A DNA stretch of 64,000 bases, from the NCBI GenBank assembly GCA_002077065.1, contig NAJO01000042.1, positions 334,493 to 398,492 on the forward strand, given 5' to 3'. The stretch is from Cryoendolithus antarcticus. Its lineage: Eukaryota; Ascomycota; Dothideomycetes; Cladosporiales; Cladosporiaceae. The position numbers and the translations under genes were made by a program. The notes beneath the pieces were generated by a model. That model was not told where the DNA came from. It saw only the letters and a list, made by a program, of their open reading frames with translations, and did no database searches. Below, one piece after another: positions 56,227 through 64,000 of this stretch (positions are counted from its first letter, which is position 1; each line of letters opens with the position of its first letter).

Positions 56227-59200
56227 ATGCATCTGTCCTGGCTGCCACCCGCACTGCTCACACATGCGCTGCTGTTCAGCCTTGCGCTGGGCCAGGATGC
56301 CACCACCACCGCGATTAGCGGCGATCGTGATGGGGATCTCGTCACTGCGCCCTCCACTTTCTCCTCCACGGTAGCAGCAGAGCCCACAGATAGTGAGGTC
56401 CCGACCACATCTGGCGAAGCAGAAGTATCACCCACGGACACCCAATTTCCCACCCCCGCCTCAGCAACGGAACCAGCACCTATAGAGACACAGGTTCCGC
56501 CATCACTCGCCCCCGCAGACTGCCACTGCGGCTTCCTCGATCCCCTCACAAGTCGCACGTATACCGACAGCCTGGTAGTGTACTTTAACGAGACAGAGAC
56601 AGTCCCTCTGGACTTCGCTCTTGGTGACTTCGCCCACAAATATGAGAGGGGCTACCTGGTATACTACCTGCAAGGCGCCTCTCCTTCAAATGCCTTCTGG
56701 TCGAATGGCTCAACATGGAACCTCTCGCCCGGCTGGCTGAACTTGAACGTAATTGGCTTCAGGGTCGACAATCATCTTGTCAGTGGAGCGGAGTTGAAGA
56801 CGAAGAGGCAGGATATACAGTATGGGTCATTTCGCATGCTGGCAAAGCCGGCCGCACCTTATGCGAGTGGCGGCTCGGCGATGACCATGCGGCTGATGCA
56901 CAACGAGAGCAGTTCAGCGGAACTGGATCTGCTGAACATGGATGACTCGGGGAATACGGCGAGGTTCGCAACGACTGTGAACTCGCTCGCGCCCGACCCG
57001 GCCAATTGCCTGGACTACACCATTCTGCTCGACGACAATGCTGGCTACAATGCAGACTGGTGGAACTTCTGGGAGTACCGGATGGACTGGAGCGGAGAGG
57101 GGTTTGAGTGGTATATCGGACCGGTCAAGACAAGAACACTGGCTGCGACCAATTGGACGATGCCGATGAGCCTGGAGATCAAGCATTGGTCCAATGGAGA
57201 TCCGGCGTATATGCAAGGTCCGCCAGCTAATACTTCCGGAGCTGCACTGGGCTGGGTGAGGAGCTTCTTCAACTCTTCGCTATCGACGGAGCTGGGCATG
57301 CCGGCCGACTGCTCCGTGGATATGTTGTGTTCGACTGAGGATACAACGCTGAGGTTGACTTCGCCGTATTCAGACCAGGCTATGGAGTCGTACGAGGAGT
57401 TGCATGCTGTGAATAGAGATAACAAGCCTAGTATCGCTGCCATTGCACTGGCGATCGCGAGTGTGGCCTTGACTGCTGTGTTATTCGCTTTAGGGTTCAC
57501 TCGGCGAGCGGTGCGTAGGAAGGATGTGTCGCGCCCAGCCATGCACAAGGCTCATCAGTCGGATATGGAGCTCACTAGGTTAACTGGCTCCAATGATGGC
57601 AAGGAAGGTAGCGATATCGCTACACCAAGGAAGTCACGACCGGTGCTGCAGCAGCACGTCACGGCTGGTAGTACACAGCCGTTACTCGCGCAGCGAGGCT
57701 CATACGCCGCAAATGCATTGCAGTGGGATGTACTTCCTACGCCATACGACGATGCACGTCAATATCCAGGCGGCACGAGCACCTCCACACTCGGCCAGAG
57801 CGGTGCTTTCCCTGGCGGAGCGGCCACGTCTACGCACTCGAGCGCGCGGTACAGTGGTACCACTGCCTGGACTCCTGCAGTCAGTACTAGCGATATCAAC
57901 ATGGCTTATGCTTCGCAACCGGATCATCGCGAGAAGGGCGTGCACGTCGCTGGCCACAATGTCGCTACGGAAGAGGCGGCTGGTCTGGCGGGTGCAAACC
58001 CGGGCGCACACGATGCTGCAAGAGCTGTGGAGACCATCGATCCGACGGCAAAGTCCGCTGTCGCTGCGCCGGTGAAACGGCAGCGAGTGGATTATCTTGC
58101 CGGTCTCGTAGCACTCTGCTCGATCTTGGTGTCGGTCACGCATTGGGTGCTCACCTACACACCTTCAGTGATTATGGAGTATCTTCCAGCACACTACAAC
58201 AGCGAGCAATGGGCGCGTCGCACTATCGAGCCGTTCTTGATGAACGACATCTGGGTTGGCCTGTTCTTCACCACATCCACTCGCTTCCTGACCACAGCCT
58301 ATTTGCGCAAGGCTGATCTCATGATCATTGCGGAGAAGACCGTATCACGAACGCCACGTTTGATGATCCCGATCGCCGCTGTGATCGTGTTCGAGTACTT
58401 CTTGATGGACGTGGGTGCTGTCAAGTACCTGGAATATGTCCCGAGCATCACATGGTCGACCTGGCCTTCGACTTGGGTATACCCGAACTTTGGCTGGTTC
58501 ATCAACGAGACGCTGCAGCTGATCTACCTAATCCCCAATGCTGCACCACAGCTCACCTGGAACTTTTGTACCGGTGTCCTGTGGACTATACCTGTGCAAT
58601 TGCAGAACACCTGGCTGGTCCTCCTCGGCGCAGTCGTGATCACAGAGATCAAGACACCGTGGAAGCGGTTTGGCTACTACGCCTTCTGCGTCGTGAATCA
58701 CTGGTACGCCCTCTCCTGGGGCTCTTACTTCTGGTTCGGCCTACTCCTCGCAGACCTCGACATCACATACAAATATCGGACTAAGATCCAGTCATCGCCT
58801 CTACTCCTGTACCCTCTCCTTACAGCCGCCTCACTACTCGTGTTCGTGTCCCTGGGCAACGACCTGCTGAGTATCTGGACCGGCTACGCGTTCTCCACGA
58901 ACGAACGCAGCATCCACCCCGAGATCCAATCTGGGCTCAACATCGGCGCCACTCCTTTTGCCGCCTACCCCGAGTACACCGAGCCCAAACTCAACGGTCT
59001 CGTCTTCTGCGTCGCGTCGCAGTTCATCGTCGAGATCAGTGTCTGGACGCAAAAGTTCCTCTCCACGAAGCCATTCCTCCTACTGTTTCCCCACGTCTTT
59101 ACGATGTACCTCATTCACGGGCTCGTATTCTGGAGTATCGGCAGTCTTGTCTGTGTCTGGTTTGCCGATCTCGGGCTGGCGTACTGGCTGAATATGCTGT

Positions 59201-59427
59201 TAACGGCAATAATATGTTATGTGGCGCTCTTCGCGTGTTTGCCGATTGTTACCCCGGCCATTGAGATGCTGGGAAAGGAGATGACGAAGAGTATATGGGT
59301 CGGGGCTAGCCAGGAGCCGGAAGAGTGGAGGCCGACGAGTTGGCCGCTGGGGAGGGATGAGGTGGAGGGGAAGGGTGGGGAGGAACGAAGACGAGATGGT
59401 GCCAGGAAAGGCAGACCTCTCGGATAG
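56227..59427 (+). CDS. GH16-like lectin/glucanase domain fused to acyltransferase-3 domain
   Basis: A single-exon protein of 1,066 residues. A signal peptide (1-22) and Thr/Ser/Pro linker (to about 97) precede a GH16/concanavalin-A-like domain (about 98-365): YGSFRMLAKPAAP, AELDLLNMDD at the catalytic strand, FWEYRMDWSGEGFEWYIG and LEIKHWSNGDPAYMQGPP. The catalytic ExDxxE reads E232-L-D234-L-L-N237, so the third acid is missing. One membrane segment (about 402-424) and a cytosolic Ser/Gly/Ala linker (to about 615) follow, then an acyltransferase-3 domain from VDYLAGLVALCSILVSVTHW to about 1010 with roughly ten segments. The layout suggests a glycan-binding ectodomain coupled to membrane acyl transfer. 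The substrate is unknown. Confidence 0.8.
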   Translation: MHLSWLPPALLTHALLFSLALGQDATTTAISGDRDGDLVTAPSTFSSTVAAEPTDSEVPTTSGEAEVSPTDTQFPTPASATEPAPIETQVPPSLAPADCHCGFLDPLTSRTYTDSLVVYFNETETVPLDFALGDFAHKYERGYLVYYLQGASPSNAFWSNGSTWNLSPGWLNLNVIGFRVDNHLVSGAELKTKRQDIQYGSFRMLAKPAAPYASGGSAMTMRLMHNESSSAELDLLNMDDSGNTARFATTVNSLAPDPANCLDYTILLDDNAGYNADWWNFWEYRMDWSGEGFEWYIGPVKTRTLAATNWTMPMSLEIKHWSNGDPAYMQGPPANTSGAALGWVRSFFNSSLSTELGMPADCSVDMLCSTEDTTLRLTSPYSDQAMESYEELHAVNRDNKPSIAAIALAIASVALTAVLFALGFTRRAVRRKDVSRPAMHKAHQSDMELTRLTGSNDGKEGSDIATPRKSRPVLQQHVTAGSTQPLLAQRGSYAANALQWDVLPTPYDDARQYPGGTSTSTLGQSGAFPGGAATSTHSSARYSGTTAWTPAVSTSDINMAYASQPDHREKGVHVAGHNVATEEAAGLAGANPGAHDAARAVETIDPTAKSAVAAPVKRQRVDYLAGLVALCSILVSVTHWVLTYTPSVIMEYLPAHYNSEQWARRTIEPFLMNDIWVGLFFTTSTRFLTTAYLRKADLMIIAEKTVSRTPRLMIPIAAVIVFEYFLMDVGAVKYLEYVPSITWSTWPSTWVYPNFGWFINETLQLIYLIPNAAPQLTWNFCTGVLWTIPVQLQNTWLVLLGAVVITEIKTPWKRFGYYAFCVVNHWYALSWGSYFWFGLLLADLDITYKYRTKIQSSPLLLYPLLTAASLLVFVSLGNDLLSIWTGYAFSTNERSIHPEIQSGLNIGATPFAAYPEYTEPKLNGLVFCVASQFIVEISVWTQKFLSTKPFLLLFPHVFTMYLIHGLVFWSIGSLVCVWFADLGLAYWLNMLLTAIICYVALFACLPIVTPAIEMLGKEMTKSIWVGASQEPEEWRPTSWPLGRDEVEGKGGEERRRDGARKGRPLG

Positions 59428-59826
59428 CGTGTTGTACAGATAGGTAGGTGTACCTTATGGGAGTTTAGGGAAGGGGAGGACTGCGAGCGTCGACACTGTA
59501 CATACATATGTGCCCGTCAAGCGGCTACATAGGAGACAAATCAAGACTTCAAAGACATCACACTTCCTTCCACTCACAATGCCAAACACTTGACACCGTG
59601 GCCAGTCAAGAACGCCACCACGATCTTATTGATGCCTCAGGCTCAATCGCCGACCTCGCGCCTGCCGAGGTTGACTTCTTACCGAGCCTTGGACCTCGTC
59701 TGGACGCTGTGAGATCGTCATGCATTCATTATTCGAGATCCTGTCAACTTTGACTTCAGTATAAGATCTTAGGACGACGATCGAGATCCCATTACACTGA
59801 GGATCACCAATACATTTATTCCCAAG
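59428..59826. other. Intergenic spacer
   Basis: About 400 bases: 3' flank of the fusion gene and promoter of the acyl-CoA oxidase gene. No specific site is recognised. Confidence 0.5.
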
Positions 59827-62040
59827 ATGCCGACCGTACCAGACTGGGTCAAGCAGCTCAAGCCCGCTGGGCCTCAAGGCTCGGAGCTTCTCGAACAAGA
59901 ACGAGCGAAGTCCAAAGTCAACACTTCGGCTCTGTCAACATTCCTACACACCAAAGCCGGTCTTGAGCGCAAGCACAAGATCCTTGCAATTCTGCAGCAG
60001 GAGAAAGTCTTCGACAAGTCCCAGAATTACTTCGCCGGCCGCGTGGATCGCTTCGAGACTGCGCTTGCACGAGCGAAGAAGCTCCGCCAGTTGTATGTCA
60101 AGCATGGCTGGACGAACGACGACAAGCAATGCGCCAATGAGCTCATCTCGGAGCCGGGTCCATATGGGCTGCATGAGAGCATGTTCTTGATTACGCTTCA
60201 AGGTCAGGGCAATGCGGAGCAGCACAAGCGCTTCCTCGAGCCGGCGCAGGAGTACAAGTACATTGGGTGCTATGCACAGACTGAGCTGGGACATGGCTCC
60301 AACGTGCGCGGGCTGGAGACGACTGCAACGTGGAATCCTGAGGACAAGACTTTCACGATTCACTCGCCAACGCTCACATCCTCAAAGTGGTGGATTGGTT
60401 CGCTTGGGCGCACTGCCAACTTTGCCGTGGTGATGGCGCAGTTGTATCTTGGAGGGAAGCCATATGGGCCGCATCCATTTGTTGTGCAGATCCGGGATTT
60501 GAAAACGCATCAGCCGTTGGAGAACATCGCCATTGGTGATATCGGACCTAAGGTATGTTCAACATGTGGGTAGAGTGTGAGTCGGAGCAGATGCTGACTC
60601 GAGTACAGTTCGGCTACAACACCATGGACAATGGTTATCTTCTGTTCAATAAGGTCAAGGTCCCGCATATCTCTATGTTGGCGCGCTTCAGCTCGATCGA
60701 CCCGAAGACCAGCAAGTACATACGACCATCGTCGCCATCGCTCATTTACGGCACACTGACATGGGTGCGCTCGACCATCGTGCTCCAGTCTGGTGGTGTC
60801 CTGGCACGAGGTGTCACCATCGCAACACGGTACTGCTCAGTCCGACGACAGTTCCAGGATCGTGATGATCAGTCCAAGGAGTCTGGAGAGAACCAAGTCA
60901 TTAACTACACCATGGTGCAGATCCGACTTTTGCCTCTGCTGGCAACATGCTTCGCACTTCACTTCACCGGTCGCGGCATGATGGCCCTGTACGAGGCTAA
61001 CCAGCGCAAGCTCGCAGCCGACTCGGGCAAGGCAGCTGCACAAGCCTCGAACCGTGGCGCAGGCCCAGAGGAGACAGCTAGCAGCTCTGATCTCCTCGCA
61101 GACCTGCATGCTACCTCTTGTGGACTCAAGTCACTCGCTTCTTACACCGCTGTCGAAGGTCTCGAGATGTGCCGACGCGCTTGCGGTGGCCACGGCTACA
61201 GCAACTTCTCCGGTATTGGCACCTGGTTCGCCGACTACCTGCCCACCGCCACTTGGGAGGGCGACAACTACATGCTCACGCAGCAAGTCGCGCGCTACCT
61301 TCTAAAATCCGCTCGCAGTGTCCTGAAGGGCGTCGACCCCACAAACGACACTCAGAGCATCCTGTCCAACTTCCTCGCTCGCCAAGACCAAGGCGCTGCC
61401 TTCGACGTGCTCAGCAAGGACGAGGACATTGTCGAGGCTTTCGCCTGGCGCTCCTCTTTCCTCACATTCGAGGCTCTCAAGCACCGCGACGAGCAGAAGC
61501 GCTCATGGAACAGCTTGCTAGTGGACTTCTACCGCCTATCCCGCGCGCACAGCCAGTACATGGTCGTCAAGAACTTCTACGAGACGCTGCAGTCGCCTGC
61601 CATCTCGTCTGAACTGGACCCGCCGACGCTTGACGTGATGCACAAGTTGTTCAGACTATATGCGCTCCACACGCTTGAGCAAGAGGCGAGCGAGTTCTAT
61701 ACCAGCAGCGCTGTGACAGTCAGGCAGATCCAGTTGGCGAGGACGAGCAGTGTCATGAAGTTGCTGGAGGAGATCCGACCGCATGCCATCAGATTGGTGG
61801 ACAGCTGGGACTTCCCTGATTGGCAGCTTGACTCTTCGCTTGGTCGATCGGACGGAAAGGTGGGTGCTCCCCAAGATTTCGAGAACTTGATGAGTATTTG
61901 GCTAACGTTCCATGCAGGTCTACGAAGACATGTTCTACCGCGCATCCGAGCTCAACCCGCTCAACAACATCACAGTCGACCCTTACCCGGACTCCCCAGT
62001 ATTATTCAGGGAGAAGGAGGCGCAGAAGGCGAAGTTGTAG
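59827..62040 (+). CDS. Peroxisomal acyl-CoA oxidase
   Basis: Three exons, 59827-60552, 60609-61859 and 61918-62040, with introns at 60553-60608 and 61860-61917, giving 699 residues. IGCYAQTELGHGSNVRGLET is the conserved FAD/substrate loop; SSKWWIGSLGRTANFAVV and FGYNTMDNGYLLFNKVKVP follow. RRACGGHGYSNFSGIGTWF and the catalytic-glutamate loop ATWEGDNYML identify the oxidase. The C-terminus ends in AKL, a PTS1, carried only by the 41-codon last exon. The enzyme oxidises fatty acyl-CoA to 2-trans-enoyl-CoA, producing hydrogen peroxide, as the first step of peroxisomal beta-oxidation. Length and motifs are those of yeast Pox1-type enzymes. Confidence 0.95.
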
Positions 62041-62352
62041 TGAAAGACGGATCAAAAGGTGGCGAGCGCTTTGCATTCGTAGTTTTTGTGTAGATATGTT
62101 CAGACTGCAGCTAGTGTATAGTCCTGTATTACTGCAATGTACGCACTTGCTCTTCTTCGAACCATCAAATCTCCAGCAACGCCAAGCCCCGACGACCAAG
62201 GGACTTGAATAGAAGTCTCGGACAGTCCGTGCACGCAGACAGCGCGTGCACGCTCTTGGCATTGATATTGAGCAGTTGTTCTGAGGCTCTAGATCACTCA
62301 ATACCAAGTCTATTATCATGTTGTGATAGCCAGTCAAAGCTCTAGAATCAGT
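62041..62352. other. Spacer containing a perfect hairpin
   Basis: 312 bases between the acyl-CoA oxidase stop and the transposase stop. It includes the 9-bp inverted repeat at 62228-62252, possibly part of the transposon end. Confidence 0.5.
62228..62252. repeat. Inverted repeat CGTGCACGC-7-GCGTGCACG
   Basis: Arms of 9 bases at 62228-62236 and 62244-62252 are perfect reverse complements, with a 7-base loop. Lying about 100 bases outside the transposase stop, it may be a sub-terminal structure of the element. The other end of the element is beyond the window, so this cannot be tested here. Confidence 0.6.
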
Positions 62353-64000
62353 CTATCCACTGCGCGGGTTTGAGGCCCTGGCCCTTGCTGTGGGCTTCAC
62401 AATCCGGCCCCTGGTTGTCCTCAGTAGATTCACCCCCCTCTCAGGCTCCATCAAGACTACCTCAACTGTCTGCTGCTTGGCAGCCACAGACTGCTTCCGA
62501 GGTCTTCCTCTAGGACTTACCGCTGGCCTGTTCAGTCTTTCAAGCTCTTGCTGAGCTTTCTTGGCTTCTTGTGCCTCCTTAAGTGCAGCCTTCCTTGAAG
62601 CTTCTGCTGACTGCCTTGCAGCTCGAGCTGCTGTTCGAGTCTCGCGAGCCTGTTGAGACTGTGCAACCTTGAGAGCCTTAGCCGTCACTCTGGCTGCAGC
62701 CCTGTCTTGTCTGTCTTGCTGCATCTGTTCCTTCTCTTGCTCACGACTGTCTGCAATATCTCTAGCCCTCTGAACTTTGGATGGACTTAGGAACAACGTT
62801 GCAGAATGCTCGTCAGCTCTCAGCTGCTCAAATAGGCGCTTCTGCCGCTTCTTCTGACGCTTGGCAAGGGCTAGAGACTCTCTCAGTTGCTTGTTCTCAA
62901 GCTTCTCAATCTTGAGATCGCCTGACGTCCGATAATATGCTCTGCCAAGCTTCTTGATAGTCCTCTGTGTCCTAGGACTACTGCATGCGACTGCACGACC
63001 AATGCTGCCTCTAATCCTCTGACGATTTGACGGGCTATCAAACGCACTGATTGGACTGGACATTATGGGCTGCTCAGGGATGTGTGACTGCTTAGGAGTT
63101 GGAGGCAGCTGGTCTAGCACGGTCAAAGGATTGAAGGGCTGGATGCCAGCCTTTCGCCAAGCCGAGTCAATAACCTCTGTTCTGAACGTCTGATTGAATG
63201 CCCTCCAGAAGAGCTTGAAGAAGTCACTCTTCTTCATGCCTGTGAAGCAAAATTGAGCTCTGATGTGCTCGTCAAGGGTATGGCTATATCGCTGGGCCAG
63301 AGCTGCAAAGCAGCCAATATCCAAGGGCTGCAACCTATGCGTAGAGTGAGGTGGATAGCACGCCAACAAGATCTTGAGCTCTAGGCATCGATTGACAAAG
63401 TTGAGGTTAAGGTGAGAGCCATGGCCGTCGACAAAAAGCAGCCTCCATCGACGTCGAGCCTTCACAATTGTCTCCTTATTGAACACGTCTTCAAGCCAGG
63501 CTGCACTATGCTCGTCAGACGTCCAGCCATTTGGTGAAGCTGCGAAGAGGCAGTGATGCAATTCAGGCTCGAATCCGTCAAGCCACAAGTCTTGAATCTC
63601 ACCAGATGCAGCCTTATAGATCACTGCTGGCGATAGAACGCTCCCGTCTGCGCAAATTGTGACAATGGTGCTGATCCATTCTCGTGAGCCATCCTGGCCT
63701 GCCATGATGACCTTCTTGTGCTCATCTGACGACTTTGTGAAGATCCTTCGACTCTTCTGTAGCTGGCCTATCATAAAGCCCTTTTCGTCCATATTGTAGA
63801 TATTCTCGGCCTGGATCTCATACTCCTCCATCTTGCCTTTGATAGTAGCAAAGTAATGCTTATAGGAAGCCCTTGAGTCAGCCTTGTGGCGTGAGAGATC
63901 AAGAGTGTTGAGAAATCGACTGTCAAGGATATGTCTATATCTTGCAACAAATCTTGAAGTCCAGCGAGCTGAAGGCTGCCGTCCTGCGAGCTGTGCTGCC
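62353..64000 (-). mobile_element. Fot1/pogo-type (Tc1-mariner) transposase, 5' part outside the window
   Basis: A continuous reading frame enters from the right edge and ends at 62353-62355, 549 codons in the window without a stop. The DDE domain has the first aspartate in IYNMDEKGF, the second in LFVDGHGSH and the third in HRLQPLDIG; 35 residues separate the last two (DD35D), as in Fot1. WRKAGIQPFNP marks the domain end. A long basic, coiled-coil C-terminus follows (KIEKLENKQLRESLALAKRQ and Ala/Arg/Gln runs). The N-terminal CENP-B-like DNA-binding part is missing from the window. The absence of stops suggests a young, perhaps active copy that has escaped heavy RIP. Confidence 0.85.

Overview
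The window is nuclear DNA from a filamentous ascomycete. The evidence is short introns (42-66 nt) with GTRNGT donors and CTAAC/CTGAC-type branch sites, Zn2Cys6 and GH76 families, a Fot1/pogo-type transposase, and an expanded F-box/2EXR repertoire. The gene repertoire suggests a dothideomycete (Mycosphaerellales/Capnodiales-like), but that is an inference. Genes lie on both strands with no operons. I recognise about 30 genes or gene remnants; most conserved ones can be given exact exon structures that stay in frame. I saw no rRNA, CRISPR array or convincing tRNA.

Layout. 0-4 kb: a hotdog thioesterase, then two decayed members of a 2EXR/F-box-like family whose intact relative lies at 16.9-18.0 kb. 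3.7-8 kb: VTC1, a Tctex-type dynein light chain, an SCS2-type VAP protein and a UBA-UBX Cdc48 adaptor. 8-10.5 kb is gene-poor. 10.6-18 kb: a nit-4-like Zn2Cys6 regulator, glutathione reductase, an Ups2-type lipid-transfer protein and the intact 2EXR gene. 19.2-22.1 kb: RNR1. 22-29.5 kb is sparse, with an orphan gene and a Ser/Thr-rich secreted protein. 29.6-42.5 kb: an aquaporin, a tandem 2EXR pair, GET1, ECT1 (divergent from GET1), a broken GH76 mannanase, GCD7 (eIF2B-beta) and NEM1.

43-47.3 kb holds an Ntn-type acyltransferase/amidase, an Asp/Glu-hydantoin-racemase superfamily enzyme and a broken NCS1 permease; these could be the remains of a small amide/hydantoin-type catabolic group. 48-51 kb carries a tandem F-box pair, at least one member of which is dead. 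51.2-59.4 kb is the most unusual stretch: a multispanning acyltransferase-3 protein, a GT2-like membrane protein that has lost its DxD, and a 1,066-residue protein joining a secreted GH16-like lectin/glucanase domain to an acyltransferase-3 membrane domain. Together they suggest a cell-surface glycan acylation locus. Then come a peroxisomal acyl-CoA oxidase and, at the right edge, an uninterrupted Fot1/pogo-like transposase cut by the window boundary.

Two themes recur. Several accessory genes are broken by only one or two lesions each, suggesting recent decay. Several conserved genes show plausible regulatory or isoform features: an ATG-less mitochondrial presequence upstream of GLR1, a cluster of ACGCGN boxes upstream of RNR1, two CACGTG boxes upstream of VTC1, and PTS1 placed on the last exon of the acyl-CoA oxidase.
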